A stretch of 64,000 nucleotides of DNA, taken from Pseudomonas uvaldensis (lineage in GTDB: Bacteria; Pseudomonadota; Gammaproteobacteria; Pseudomonadales; Pseudomonadaceae). The position numbers and the translations under genes were made by a program. The stretch covers positions 124,001-188,000 of the forward strand of contig NZ_JAIWKS010000004.1 of assembly GCF_021271205.1 (NCBI RefSeq), given 5' to 3'. Below the pieces are notes generated by a model, which was not told the origin of the DNA, did not search any database, and saw only the letters and a list, made by a program, of their open reading frames with translations. This document shows, in pieces, positions 16,356-25,331 of the stretch; the first letter of the stretch is position 1; every line of letters starts with the position of its first letter.

Positions 16356-17777
16356 TTACTTCGCAGCAGCCGCCACGGCCAACTCATGCTGCGCACTGCG
16401 CTTGTTCTTGATCACGTAGCAGCCCCACATGAACACCACCCACACCGGAATCGCGTATACCGATACCTGGATGCCCGGGATCAGCAGCATCACGCCCAGG
16501 ATGAAGACCACGAACGCCAGGCAGATGTAGTTGCCGTAGGGATACCACAGTGCCTTGAACAGCGGCGCCCGACGGGTCTGGTTCATGTGCTGGCGGAACT
16601 TGAAGTGCGAATAGCTGATCATCGCCCAGTTGATCACCAGCGTCGCCACCACCAGGGACATCAGCAGCTCCAGCGCATGCTGCGGGATCAGGTAGTTCAG
16701 CAGCACAGCCACCAGCGTGACCGCCGCCGAGGCGAGGATCGAAAGCACCGGCACCCCGCGCTTGTCGATCCTGGCCAGGGCCCGGGGGGCATCGCCCTGC
16801 TCGGCCATGCCCAACAGCATCCGGCTGTTGCAGTAGGTGCCGCTGTTGTACACCGACAGCGCAGCGGTCAGTACCACGAAGTTGAGGATATGCGCCGCGG
16901 TGTTGCTGCCCAGCATTGAGAACACCTGCACGAACGGACTGCCGCTATAGGCGTCACCGGCGGCATTGAGCGTGGTCAGCAGGCTGTCCCAAGGGGTCAG
17001 AGACAACAGCACCACGAGAGCACCGATGTAGAAAATCAGGATCCGGTAGATCACTTGGTTGATGGCTTTCGGGATCACGGTTTTCGGTTTGTCGGCCTCG
17101 GCCGCGGTGAAGCCGAGCATTTCCAGGCCACCGAACGAGAACATGATGATTGCCATCGCCATTACCAGCCCGCTCACGCCGTTCGGGAAGAATCCGCCGT
17201 GGGTCCACAGGTTGGTCAGCGAGGCTTGCGGCCCACCATGACCGCTCACCAGCAGGTAGCTGCCCAGGGCGATCATGCCCACGATCGCCACGACCTTGAT
17301 GATTGCGAACCAGAACTCGGCCTCGCCGAAGACTTTGACGTTGGCCAAGTTGATGGCGTTGATCAGGATGAAAAATGCTGCCGCCGAGGCCCAGGTCGGG
17401 ATATCGGGCGCCCAGTAGTGGATGTACTTGCCCACTGCGGTCAACTCGGACATGCCCACGAGGATGTAGAGGATCCAGCAGTTCCAGCCCGACAGGAACC
17501 CGGCGAAACCACCCCAGTATTTATGGGCAAAGTGACTGAACGAGCCGGCGACCGGCTCCTCGACGATCATCTCACCCAGCTGGCGCATGATCATGAAGGC
17601 GATGAAGCCGCAAATGGCATACCCGAGGATCATCGACGGACCGGCTGACTTCAGCACCCCCGCCGAACCGAGGAACAGGCCGGTACCGATTGCGCCGCCG
17701 AGGGCGATCAATTGAATGTGTCGATTTTTCAGGCCGCGTTTCAGCTCGCCTGAATGCGTATTTTCTACAACGGTCAT
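16356..17777 (-). CDS. aroP: Aromatic amino-acid permease (APC family, AroP/PheP type)
   Basis: A 473-residue permease with twelve membrane helices. The N-terminus (LKRGLKNRHIQLIALGGAIG, then TGLFLGSAGVL) and the segment MRQLGEMIVEEPVAGSFSHF are close to remembered AroP. It imports Phe, Tyr or Trp with protons; a related amino acid is possible, since the subfamily also holds ProY and GABA carriers. ATG 17777 gives the standard N-terminus. The gene stands alone, divergent from the peptide/M29 pair across a long AT-rich gap. Confidence 0.82.
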   Translation of the reverse strand: MTVVENTHSGELKRGLKNRHIQLIALGGAIGTGLFLGSAGVLKSAGPSMILGYAICGFIAFMIMRQLGEMIVEEPVAGSFSHFAHKYWGGFAGFLSGWNCWILYILVGMSELTAVGKYIHYWAPDIPTWASAAAFFILINAINLANVKVFGEAEFWFAIIKVVAIVGMIALGSYLLVSGHGGPQASLTNLWTHGGFFPNGVSGLVMAMAIIMFSFGGLEMLGFTAAEADKPKTVIPKAINQVIYRILIFYIGALVVLLSLTPWDSLLTTLNAAGDAYSGSPFVQVFSMLGSNTAAHILNFVVLTAALSVYNSGTYCNSRMLLGMAEQGDAPRALARIDKRGVPVLSILASAAVTLVAVLLNYLIPQHALELLMSLVVATLVINWAMISYSHFKFRQHMNQTRRAPLFKALWYPYGNYICLAFVVFILGVMLLIPGIQVSVYAIPVWVVFMWGCYVIKNKRSAQHELAVAAAAK

Positions 17778-18423
17778 GCGTCACCTATTTGTTTTTATCT
17801 GTGACGAAATCGAACCCGACACGCTCGTGGCGTGGCGGAGTGAACAAGGCGGATAACCTTGAAAGTGCGTGGGTACGCGAAGGGTCACAGTAAAACGCGG
17901 CGCATTGTACACCGCCGTCCTGCTGCTACCAGAGACCACCGGATCAGCGTCGCCCCCTACTTTTCAGGTCTGGCGGGCATCTGACCCTTCCTGCCAGTTT
18001 GAAACAAGCGCTGCCAAGAGTCGGAAAACCGCTCAAGCCGGCTTATTCGGCAGCTTTTTCTTACACTCTTTCCAGACATCAAAACCCACCGCCTCGGCAG
18101 GTCGAAATCGTCAGGATTTTTTTACAAGCCGTAACGCAGACTTTCCAAGTACGAACTTTCTGTAAGCCGCCTGCAAATTGACGGTAGCTAGCTAGCTAAT
18201 TAAAAAATCCCCTAGCCAGCTGTTTTTGAATGAGTAATTTCCCCTCTCGAAAATGGAATAAAAAGTTCATACGCAAAAAATAAAAATTTTATTTTGCATT
18301 CCAAAAAACCCTCGACTAGGTTTTAGCGACTTGCCCAAGCATCCTGCCGGCAAGCCTTGCGAGGCCGTTTTCACTCACCGAATCGCCCGCAAATTTCCGT
18401 AAAAGTCATCTAGGAGATTCACT
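17778..18423. other. Long intergenic region, 646 bp, AT-rich towards the peptide gene
   Basis: No coding frame is convincing. The half next to the peptide gene is unusually AT-rich and structured: a TAGC tandem repeat (18185-18196) followed by AATTAAAAAA, and a near-palindrome of GCAAAA/TTTTGC arms around an ATAAAAATTTTAT core (18273-18297). Leaders or operators are likely here. No tRNA or riboswitch fold was recognised. Confidence 0.5.
18181..18300 (+). promoter_or_regulatory. Putative control region of the peptide gene
   Basis: The segment holds the TAGC repeat, a TTGAAT that could be a -35 element at 18226-18231, and the AT palindrome at 18273-18297. Strong AT bias against a GC-rich background is typical of an H-NS-like (MvaT) or activator-controlled promoter. 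No -10 element could be fixed. Confidence 0.35.
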
Positions 18424-18561
18424 ATGCAAGCACTGGACAAAGACTTGGAAACCGAACTGCAACTGGACGAATGGTTTGAAGCGCCAACCCATGAAGCCGC
18501 CGTTGAAATGATGCAAGCCGACGCCGTCGTTCCGTTCGGCACGGCGATGTGGCCTCTGTAG
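18424..18561 (+). CDS. 45-residue peptide, possible modified-peptide precursor
   Basis: A short gene preceded by an excellent ribosome site (AGGAG at 18411-18415, 8 bp before ATG). The product starts MQALDKDLETELQLDEWFEA and ends DAVVPFGTAMWPL. The N-terminal two-thirds are acidic and helical, like a leader; the last dozen residues are hydrophobic and aromatic, like a core. It contains no cysteine. A GC-rich hairpin (18570-18600) lies between it and the M29-like gene. Short acidic leader, distinct C-terminal segment and a peptidase-fold neighbour suggest a RiPP precursor, but no modification enzyme family is recognised, so this remains a proposal. Confidence 0.6.
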   Translation: MQALDKDLETELQLDEWFEAPTHEAAVEMMQADAVVPFGTAMWPL

Positions 18562-18569
18562 GCATAATC

Positions 18570-18600
18570 CGGCGGAGGCGGTCCGGCCGGTCGACTCCGC
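18570..18600 (+). other. Intercistronic hairpin
   Basis: GGCGGAG and CTCCGCC pair around a 17-bp GC-rich loop, 8 bp after the peptide stop and 52 bp before the M29-like start. With no T-run it resembles an mRNA-stabilising or attenuating stem that would raise peptide output over enzyme output. Confidence 0.45.
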
Positions 18601-18652
18601 CACTATTGCCCGTTGTCAGGGAAGCAGATTCATTTGTCAGGGAAGAATAAGC

Positions 18653-19618
18653 ATGGACACACAACGAGCCATCTCACATTTCCTTTACTACCTCGAACAC
18701 CACCCCGCCCTGGCCGGTATCCAGCCCGCCAAGGTGCTGCTCGGCCACACCGCTGACTACGAAGCCCTGACCGGTGCCATTGCCGAACAGGCCGACAGAG
18801 GCTCGCCCTTCCGGTTCAGCGCCATGCGCCTGGACCTCGAACCCACGGAACGCCTGTCCCGGGCGATTGCCGACAGCGATTTGTACATTTTCTTCTATGA
18901 CTCTTCCACCCTGCCCAACCCACGTCCCGACGGCCCGGAATTTGTCCGCGCGCTGCAAGGCGTGATGGCGGAAAACTGGAAGAAGTCGCTGCTGTTCAAG
19001 GACTACGGCGATTATTTCTACGACACCTTCAGTGTCATTCCCCAACGTATCGCAGGGCTCAACAGCCACCTGATCCGACGCATCTCCCAGGCCACCACAT
19101 TGAGCTTCCAGGACGATCGCGGCTCGTATTTCGACACGGCCCTGAGCAGTGTGAAGAAGTGGACCGACATCAATGGCGTCGGCAACTACGACCTGGCGCC
19201 GGGTGAGATCGCAACCCACAGCGACACGATCAATGGTCGTGTGAATTTCGTTGGCACGTTTCTCAGCACTATCCCGTTCGCTCGCAAATATGGCGTGCTG
19301 CAAGCGCCGCTGGAATTGTGGATCGAAGATTCCACCATTCAGAAGATCGCCACCGACGTGCCGGGCCTGGAACACGACTTCAACAAGTACCTGGACGCCA
19401 ACCCGTCCAATCGACGCATCGAGGAGCTGGGCATTGGCACCAACGAAGGGGTCAAGAGCCTCTATGCTCGCAACGCCGGTTTCGAAGAGCGCCATTGCGG
19501 CCTGCACCTTGGACTGGGTGGCGGGGCCAAGGGCAGTCACCACTTGGACCTGATTTTCGAAAGTGGTGTGCTGGCGCTGGACAATGAGCCGATGTTCGAT
19601 GGGCGGTTTGTGCTTTAG
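18653..19618 (+). CDS. Short M29 (aminopeptidase T-like) metallopeptidase-family protein
   Basis: A 321-residue cytosolic protein. The C-terminal half carries the metal-ligand pattern of M29 aminopeptidases: E185 in LAPGEIATHS, E258 in RIEELGIGTN, H285 in LHLGLGGG, and H297 with D299 in SHHLDLIFE. The N-terminal half is divergent, and the protein is about 90 residues shorter than typical AmpS/aminopeptidase T. It follows the 45-residue peptide gene by 91 bp and probably shares its transcript. It could trim or modify the peptide, or be an ordinary peptidase. Assignment to M29 rests on the ligand pattern; function is inference. Confidence 0.65.
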   Translation: MDTQRAISHFLYYLEHHPALAGIQPAKVLLGHTADYEALTGAIAEQADRGSPFRFSAMRLDLEPTERLSRAIADSDLYIFFYDSSTLPNPRPDGPEFVRALQGVMAENWKKSLLFKDYGDYFYDTFSVIPQRIAGLNSHLIRRISQATTLSFQDDRGSYFDTALSSVKKWTDINGVGNYDLAPGEIATHSDTINGRVNFVGTFLSTIPFARKYGVLQAPLELWIEDSTIQKIATDVPGLEHDFNKYLDANPSNRRIEELGIGTNEGVKSLYARNAGFEERHCGLHLGLGGGAKGSHHLDLIFESGVLALDNEPMFDGRFVL

Positions 19619-19642
19619 GCCAGGATGGTGGGCTACTGGCGC

Positions 19643-19734
19643 ATCGCGAGCAGGCTCGCTCCCACAGGTAACGGTGTTGAACACAAGTCATCCATTCACC
19701 GAAGATCCCATGTGGGAGCGAGCCTGCTCGCGAT
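19643..19734. repeat. REPIN: inverted pair of REP sequences
   Basis: ATCGCGAGCAGGCTCGCTCC...CACA at the left and the complementary TGTGGGAGCGAGCCTGCTCG...CGAT at the right. It is the AGCCTGCTC variant, distinct from the GGCTTGCTC variant at 16201. Confidence 0.85.
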
Positions 19735-19770
19735 GGCGAACTCATCTGCACTGCATCACTAAAGCCGGAC

Positions 19771-19803
19771 AAAAAAAACGCCAACCCAACGGTTGGCGTT
19801 TTT
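19771..19803. terminator. Bidirectional terminator between M29-like gene and rluB
   Basis: AACGCCAACC-CAAC-GGTTGGCGTT is a perfect 10-bp stem flanked by an A-run and a T-run, so it can serve both convergent genes. Confidence 0.9.
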
Positions 19804-19836
19804 CTTGCCGCTTACAGCTAGCCGCTCACAGCGACC

Positions 19837-21054
19837 TCACTGCGGCTTACGTCGCCCAAATCCTGGACGCTGACCCGATCCGGCCGGCGCACCGCGGCGC
19901 TTGCCCGACGGCGCGTCGCGATCTACCAGGGAAATGCCGGGGCGCTTCTTCGGCGCTGGCTTGGCCGGACGCTTGACGTCAGCCGGGCGCTCGGCCACCG
20001 GCGTGCCGCGACCTTCGCCACGCTCAGTCCGACCATTGGCCGGACGTGGCGTGCGTGGGCCGCGCTCGCCGTCCTGGCGAGGCGCAGGCTTGCGGGCCGG
20101 GCGTTCGCCTTCCAGCTGCGGCTCGCGAGGCGCACGTGGGCCGGCCGCCGGGCCATCGACCGCAGGACGCAACGTGCGCACACGCTCGGTCTTGCCCATC
20201 GGGCGCGAGGACTTGCGCTGCATCCGCTCCAGCTTGTCCTTGCTCTTGGCCGTCATCTGCGGCATGGCCACAGGCTTGAGGCCTACTTCAGCGGCCAGAA
20301 TATCGACTTCCTGTTGGCTCATTTCGCGCCAACGGCCCATCGGCAGGTCGGAGTTGAGGAACACCGGACCGAAACGCACGCGCTTCAGACGGCTGACCAC
20401 CAGCCCCTGGGATTCCCACAACCGCCGCACTTCACGGTTTCGGCCTTCCATCACCACGCAGTGGTACCAATGGTTGAAGCCTTCGCCACCCGGCGCCTGC
20501 TTGATGTCGGTGAAACGCGCCGGGCCGTCTTCCAGCACGACGCCAGCCTTCAGGCGCTCGATCATCTCATCGTCGACTTCACCGCGTACACGTACAGCGT
20601 ATTCACGGTCCATCTCGTAGGACGGATGCATCAGACGGTTGGCCAGCTCACCGTCGGTGGTGAACATCAAGAGACCGGTGGTGTTGATGTCCAGGCGACC
20701 GATGTTGATCCAGCGACCTTCCTTGGGACGCGGCATCTTGTCGAACACGGTTGGGCGACCTTCCGGGTCGTCACGGGTGCAGATTTCACCGTCGGGTTTG
20801 TTGTACATGATCACGCGGCGCACCGTTTCGGCGGCCTCTTCGCGCTTGATCACCTTGCCGTCGATGGTGATGGCATCGTGCAGGTCGACGCGCAGGCCCA
20901 GGGTGGCCTCTTTGCCGTTGACCTTGATGCGGCCCTGGGTGATCCAGGTTTCCACGTCGCGGCGCGAACCGACGCCGATGCGAGCGAGGACTTTTTGCAG
21001 CTTCTCGCCGGCTGGGCCGATTTCCTGGCTGTCGTTCTGGTCTAGGTCTTTCAT
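19837..21054 (-). CDS. rluB: 23S rRNA pseudouridine(2605) synthase
   Basis: A 405-residue RsuA-family pseudouridine synthase. An S4 RNA-binding domain (EKLQKVLARIGVGSRRDVET, residues about 17-75) is followed by the catalytic domain with GRLDINTTGLLMFTTDG, whose Asp attacks uridine. The last 130 residues are a basic, Arg/Pro-rich disordered tail. ATG 21054 (MKDLDQND) with GGGAGG 9 bp upstream is preferred to GTG 21063. It forms a minus-strand series with scpB and scpA, separated from them by a REPIN. RluB is chosen over RluE/RluF by the S4 domain and the long basic tail. Confidence 0.9.
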   Translation of the reverse strand: MKDLDQNDSQEIGPAGEKLQKVLARIGVGSRRDVETWITQGRIKVNGKEATLGLRVDLHDAITIDGKVIKREEAAETVRRVIMYNKPDGEICTRDDPEGRPTVFDKMPRPKEGRWINIGRLDINTTGLLMFTTDGELANRLMHPSYEMDREYAVRVRGEVDDEMIERLKAGVVLEDGPARFTDIKQAPGGEGFNHWYHCVVMEGRNREVRRLWESQGLVVSRLKRVRFGPVFLNSDLPMGRWREMSQQEVDILAAEVGLKPVAMPQMTAKSKDKLERMQRKSSRPMGKTERVRTLRPAVDGPAAGPRAPREPQLEGERPARKPAPRQDGERGPRTPRPANGRTERGEGRGTPVAERPADVKRPAKPAPKKRPGISLVDRDAPSGKRRGAPAGSGQRPGFGRRKPQ

Positions 21055-21355
21055 ACTGGGCACCTCCCGGTGTGAGCGGATCAGGCCTGGCCTGACACGT
21101 TGAAAACAGGTCGTTTGGCGACAGGTTCGCCAAAGGGTCGCGAATCATACGCCCGTTGAGGCGTTTGCGCATCAGAGACTAGCTGAACGCCCGGGATTCA
21201 GTTTTTTTTTCCGCCGACTGGTGGCTCGCCGCCCCTCTTGTGGGAGCGGGCTTGCTCGCGAAAGCGGCGTATCAGTCGACATCCATTTTGAATGTCAGTC
21301 CGCATTCGCGAGCAAGCCCGCTCCCACAGGGGGCTGCGGAGTTAATGCATGAGGA
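21055..21355. other. Intergenic region of 301 bp with a REPIN
   Basis: Between rluB and scpB. It holds the REPIN at 21239-21328 and the rluB leader; no gene was seen. Confidence 0.6.
21239..21328. repeat. REPIN: inverted pair of REP sequences
   Basis: TGTGGGAGCGGGCTTGCTCG...AAAGCG at the left and CGAGCAAGCCCGCTCCCACA at the right, about 45 bp apart, the same variant as the element at 16201. Confidence 0.85.
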
Positions 21356-22297
21356 TCAATCGTCGAACTGGCGCCGCTCATTCTCGATCGCTTCGGCCAG
21401 GGCGCGGGCTTCGGCTTCTTCTTCGCTCAGTTCGGGTTCGGGCTCGCGTGGTTCGAGGGCGGCGACGGCGGCCAGCAACTTTTCCCGGGCTTCGGCCACG
21501 CCGAGGGGGTCATCCTCGGGTTCGGGTTCAGGTTCGAGTCCGGGCTCAGGCAATCCCTGCGCCTCGTTCTCAATTTCCGGACCGTCCCGCAGCAAGTCGT
21601 CAAAATCGGTCTTGAGACCTTCCTCCATGGTGTCCAGCTCCAGTAGCAGCGAGTGGAAGCTGGTTTCCTCCTTGGGCTCCTCCGGCTCGGCGCTGGCATC
21701 GGCCAGGTCCTGCAAGCCCTGGGGCACGGGGGCGTCGTCGAATTCGAGCATCGGCTCGGGCTCCAGCTCCCGCAGCTCGGCCAGCGGCGGCAATTCGTCG
21801 AGGTTCTTCAAATTGAAATGGTCGAGAAAGGCCTTGGTGGTGGCGAACATCGCCGGTTTGCCCGGCACGTCGCGATAACCCACCACCCGGATCCACTCGC
21901 GCTCCAGTAACGTCTTGACGATATTGCTGTTCACGGCCACGCCCCGCACGTCCTCGATTTCGCCCCGGGTGATCGGCTGGCGATAGGCAATCAAGGCCAT
22001 GGTTTCGAGCATGGCACGGGAGTAGCGCTGCGGTCGCTCCTCCCAAAGGCGACCGACCCAGGGCGCGAATTTTTCGCGGATCTGCAGGCGGTAACCGGAG
22101 GCCACTTCCTTGAGTTCGAAGGCCCGGCCTTCGCAGGATTTGCCTAGCAGTACCAGGGCTTTCTTGAACACAGCCGGCTCGGGCCGCTCGCCTTCTTCGA
22201 AGAGTTCGAACAGGCGCTCCATCGATTGCGGCTTTCCCGAGGCCAACAGGAAAGCTTCAAGCAAGGGTGCCAGCTCGCGGGGTTCAGTCAGATTCAT
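21356..22297 (-). CDS. scpB: Segregation and condensation protein B
   Basis: A 313-residue ScpB. The conserved part (residues 1 to about 190) is two winged-helix domains, seen in LAPLLEAFLLASGKPQSMER and MALIAYRQPITRGEIEDVRG. The remaining 120 residues are a strongly acidic Glu/Pro-rich tail (for example EPEPEPEDDPLGVAEAREKL), much longer than in ScpB of about 190-200 residues. ScpB binds ScpA and the SMC ATPase in chromosome condensation. It starts 11 bp after scpA stops. The tail is probably disordered and may be general in pseudomonads. Confidence 0.92.
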   Translation of the reverse strand: MNLTEPRELAPLLEAFLLASGKPQSMERLFELFEEGERPEPAVFKKALVLLGKSCEGRAFELKEVASGYRLQIREKFAPWVGRLWEERPQRYSRAMLETMALIAYRQPITRGEIEDVRGVAVNSNIVKTLLEREWIRVVGYRDVPGKPAMFATTKAFLDHFNLKNLDELPPLAELRELEPEPMLEFDDAPVPQGLQDLADASAEPEEPKEETSFHSLLLELDTMEEGLKTDFDDLLRDGPEIENEAQGLPEPGLEPEPEPEDDPLGVAEAREKLLAAVAALEPREPEPELSEEEAEARALAEAIENERRQFDD

Positions 22298-22308
22298 TGA
22301 TTTGCTCG

Positions 22309-23139
22309 TTATTCGGCTCGGGCCCGCACGTGAATCACGGCGAACGGCTCATTTTGCACCAGCTCGACCAAGGATTCCTTGACCAATTCCAGGATCGCCA
22401 TAAACGTCACCACCACTCCAAGGCGTCCTTCCTCGGCGGTGAACAGCTCGACGAAGGGTACGAAGCCGCCGCCCTTGAGCCTGTCCAGCACGTCGCTCAT
22501 GCGTTCTCGGGTGGACAACGCCTCGCGGCTGACCTGGTGGCTTTCAAACATATCGCCCCGACGCAGGACCTCGGCCATGGACATCAGCAATTCCTCCAGA
22601 CTCACGTCTGGCAACAACTTGCGGGCGCGGGCCTCGGGGGCATCGAGCTTGGGCACCACCACGTCACGCCCGACCCGACTCAAGCCGTCGATGCCTTCGG
22701 CCGCGGCCTTGTAGCGCTCATATTCCTGCAAGCGTCGGATCAGGTCGGCGCGGGGATCGTCCTCCTCTTCCTCGATCTCGGCCGAGCGCGGCAGCAACAT
22801 CCGCGACTTGATCTCGGCCAGCATAGCCGCCATCACCAGGTATTCGGCCGCCAGCTCCAGGCGCACCGACTGCATCAACTCGACGTAGCCCATGTATTGG
22901 CGAGTGATCTCCGCCACCGGGATGTCGAGAATATTGATGTTCTGTTTGCGGATCAGGTACAGCAGCAGGTCGAGCGGCCCCTCGAAGGCTTCGAGGAACA
23001 CTTCCAGGGCGTCCGGCGGAATGTAGAGGTCCAGGGGCATTTCCATGACCGCCTGGCCGTAGACCATGGCGAACGGCAGCTCCTGCTGAGCACCGGCCTG
23101 GCTGTCTGCAGGGTCCACCGCGGTTTCCACTGCGGACAT
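22309..23139 (-). CDS. scpA: Segregation and condensation protein A
   Basis: A 276-residue kleisin. The N-terminal domain that binds the SMC neck is FEGPLDLLLYLIRKQNINIL followed by DIPVAEITRQYMGYV; the C-terminal winged helix is near VVTFMAILELVKESLVELVQ. ATG 23139 abuts the stop of the YciO gene, so the genes are translationally linked. The first 30 residues are a weakly conserved extension. Works with ScpB and SMC. Confidence 0.93.
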   Translation of the reverse strand: MSAVETAVDPADSQAGAQQELPFAMVYGQAVMEMPLDLYIPPDALEVFLEAFEGPLDLLLYLIRKQNINILDIPVAEITRQYMGYVELMQSVRLELAAEYLVMAAMLAEIKSRMLLPRSAEIEEEEDDPRADLIRRLQEYERYKAAAEGIDGLSRVGRDVVVPKLDAPEARARKLLPDVSLEELLMSMAEVLRRGDMFESHQVSREALSTRERMSDVLDRLKGGGFVPFVELFTAEEGRLGVVVTFMAILELVKESLVELVQNEPFAVIHVRARAE

Positions 23140-23769
23140 TCAGGCCTCGACCATGAACGGGGTCGGGTCGCCGCAGCCGACGCGCACCACCTGCGGCTCG
23201 CCATCGGCGAGGTTGATCACGGTAGACGCCTTCATCCCGCCGAAACCGCCATCGATGATCAGGTCGACCTGATGTTCGAGCAACTGACGAATCTCATAGG
23301 GATCGGTCATCGGCTCGGTCTCGCCGGGCATGATCAGGCTCACGCTCATCAGCGGCTCACCCAGCTCCGCCAACAGCGCCAGGGAAATGGGGTGGCTGGG
23401 TACCCGCAGGCCGATGGTGCGTTTTTTCGGATGCAACAACAGTCGCGGCACTTCACGGGTGGCGTTGAGGATGAAGGTATAGGGACCAGGCAAATGGGCC
23501 TTGAGCAGCCGGAAAGTGCCGGTGTCGATCTTGGCAAACAACCCCAGTTGTGACAGATCGCTGCAGATCAGCGCGAAGTTGTGCTTGTCGTCCAGTTGAC
23601 GCAGGCGTCTCACTCGCTCCACCGCGTTTTTGTCGCCAATCTGGCAGCCGATGGCGTAGGAAGAATCGGTGGGATAAACCACCACGCCACCGCCACGAAT
23701 GATTTCTACAGCCTGTTTGATCAGGCGCGCTTGCGGGTTTTCCGGATGAATCTGGAAAAATTGACTCAC
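23140..23769 (-). CDS. YciO/Sua5-family protein (threonylcarbamoyl-AMP synthase-like)
   Basis: A 209-residue YrdC-domain protein. The N-terminus [36 protein letters not shown] and the KxR-type nucleotide motif near [10 protein letters not shown] identify the YciO branch rather than TsaC. Start chosen at GTG 23769, which gives exactly the typical YciO N-terminus; a longer frame would overlap the RNase AM gene. YciO has weak threonylcarbamoyl-AMP synthase activity and its true role is unsettled. The gene follows rnm by 13 bp and abuts scpA. Confidence 0.88.
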   Translation of the reverse strand: MSQFFQIHPENPQARLIKQAVEIIRGGGVVVYPTDSSYAIGCQIGDKNAVERVRRLRQLDDKHNFALICSDLSQLGLFAKIDTGTFRLLKAHLPGPYTFILNATREVPRLLLHPKKRTIGLRVPSHPISLALLAELGEPLMSVSLIMPGETEPMTDPYEIRQLLEHQVDLIIDGGFGGMKASTVINLADGEPQVVRVGCGDPTPFMVEA

Positions 23770-23782
23770 GTGTTCTACCTGT

Positions 23783-24646
23783 TCAGACGGCGGCGGTAAC
23801 GGGATCATGTTTGAATCTACACCAAAGCGGTGGCAGATCTTCGGGCAGCGGGCGGTACTCACCTATCTCGGACCAGCCTCCCGGGCCATGGAAATCACTG
23901 CCGGCGCTCACCAACAGCCCGAACTCCCGGGCCAGGATCGCCAGGCTGCCGACCTGCTCGGCCGGTTGGTGACCGTTGACCACCTCGATGGCATGGCCCC
24001 CTGCTTGAATATAGTCGGCTATCAGACGACGACGCTTGCTACGCGTGAAATCATAGTGCCAGGGATGTGCCAGGCTGACCCAGGCGCCAGCCGCCCGCAA
24101 TGTCCCGACGGTGTCCTCCAGCGTCGGCCAATGCTGCTTGACGTCTCCCAACTTGCCGGCCCCCAGCCATTTGCGAAACGCTTCGGCGCGATCCCGAACG
24201 AAACCGGCGCGCACCATCCAGTCGGCAAAATGCGGTCGGGCCGGTGCGTTGCCGCTATCACCCAATTCCTGCTGGATCTGCCGCGCCCCGTCCAAGGCAC
24301 CGGGCATGCCCTTGAGGGCGAGCTTGCGACTGATCTCTTCGGCCCGCAGCCAGCGTCCGTCGCGCAGTGCGGCAATGGCCTGGACCAGCGGCGGTGCATC
24401 GACATCGAAGCCGTAGCCCAACACATGAATGGTCGCCCCGCCCCAGGTGCAGGACAACTCGACACCGTTGACCAACTGCATGCCCAGCGCCGTCGCCGCG
24501 TCACGGGCCTCGTCGAGGCCTTCGAGGGTGTCGTGATCGGTCAGGGCCAGGACTCGCACGCCGTGCTCGAACGCCCGCGCCACCAGAACCGCAGGCGCCA
24601 GGGCGCCATCGGAGGCCGTGCTATGGCAGTGCAAATCAACATTCAC
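23783..24646 (-). CDS. rnm: PHP-domain 5'-3' exoribonuclease/phosphatase RNase AM
   Basis: A 287-residue PHP-domain enzyme (YciV/TrpH family). Metal-binding motifs in order: [11 protein letters not shown] (residues 4-14), [24 protein letters not shown] and SDFHG. In E. coli this enzyme trims 5' ends of rRNA and degrades oligonucleotides and 3',5'-bisphosphates. It heads the minus-strand yciO-scpA-scpB set and is divergent from yciB, an order kept across pseudomonads. Confidence 0.9.
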   Translation of the reverse strand: MNVDLHCHSTASDGALAPAVLVARAFEHGVRVLALTDHDTLEGLDEARDAATALGMQLVNGVELSCTWGGATIHVLGYGFDVDAPPLVQAIAALRDGRWLRAEEISRKLALKGMPGALDGARQIQQELGDSGNAPARPHFADWMVRAGFVRDRAEAFRKWLGAGKLGDVKQHWPTLEDTVGTLRAAGAWVSLAHPWHYDFTRSKRRRLIADYIQAGGHAIEVVNGHQPAEQVGSLAILAREFGLLVSAGSDFHGPGGWSEIGEYRPLPEDLPPLWCRFKHDPVTAAV

Positions 24647-24733
24647 AGGGGGTCACTACCTCAAATCAGCTGGCCCTATCGCGGCCAAGGATGTTTGTTA
24701 TTATGCCGCCACATCCTGCTTCTGGCTGCCATT

Positions 24734-25330
24734 GTGAAACAATTCATCGACTTCATCCCGCTTCTGCTGTTTTTCATCGTCTACAAACTTGACCCTCGAC
24801 CCCTCGATATTGCCGGTCACTCCTTGACCGTAGGCGGTATCTACAGTGCCACGGCCGTGCTGATCGTCAGTTCCCTGGTGGTCTACGGCGCCCTTTTCAT
24901 CTCCCAGCGCAAGCTGGAAAAAAGCCAGTGGCTGACCCTCATTGCCTGCCTCGTGTTCGGCAGCCTGACCCTGGCCTTCCACAGCGAAACCTTCCTGAAA
25001 TGGAAAGCCCCGGTGGTCAACTGGCTGTTCGCCCTGGCTTTCATCGGCAGCCACTTCATCGGCGACCGCCTGTTGATCAAGCGCATCATGGGCCACGCAA
25101 TAAGTCTGCCGGAGCTGATCTGGACCCGGCTGAACATCGCCTGGGTCGTTTTTTTCCTGTTCAGCGGTGCCGCCAACCTGTTCGTTGCGTTCACGTTCCA
25201 GGAGTACTGGGTCGACTTCAAGGTATTCGGCAGCCTGGGCATGACGCTGTTGTTCCTGATTGGCCAGGGCGTCTACCTGTCCCGTCATCTGCACGACGCC
25301 GATTCCACTACGCCAAAAACCGAGGACTGA
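24734..25330 (+). CDS. yciB: Septation/intracellular-membrane protein YciB
   Basis: A 198-residue inner-membrane protein with about five to six membrane helices. The N-terminus (GTG start) reads [20 protein letters not shown], and [20 protein letters not shown] is the conserved family block. Start at GTG 24734 matches the family length. In E. coli it interacts with cell elongation and division proteins and affects envelope integrity. It is followed after 1 bp by the YciI gene. Confidence 0.92.
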   Translation: MKQFIDFIPLLLFFIVYKLDPRPLDIAGHSLTVGGIYSATAVLIVSSLVVYGALFISQRKLEKSQWLTLIACLVFGSLTLAFHSETFLKWKAPVVNWLFALAFIGSHFIGDRLLIKRIMGHAISLPELIWTRLNIAWVVFFLFSGAANLFVAFTFQEYWVDFKVFGSLGMTLLFLIGQGVYLSRHLHDADSTTPKTED

Positions 25331-25331
25331 C

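Noticed and set aside
17869..18165. 98-codon frame upstream of the peptide gene
   Set aside because: No ribosome site, low-complexity translation, and it lies in a non-coding AT-rich leader region.
16201..21328. Regular hairpins that might suggest a CRISPR array
   Set aside because: Repeats are scattered single doublets in inverted orientation, not short direct repeats with spacers.
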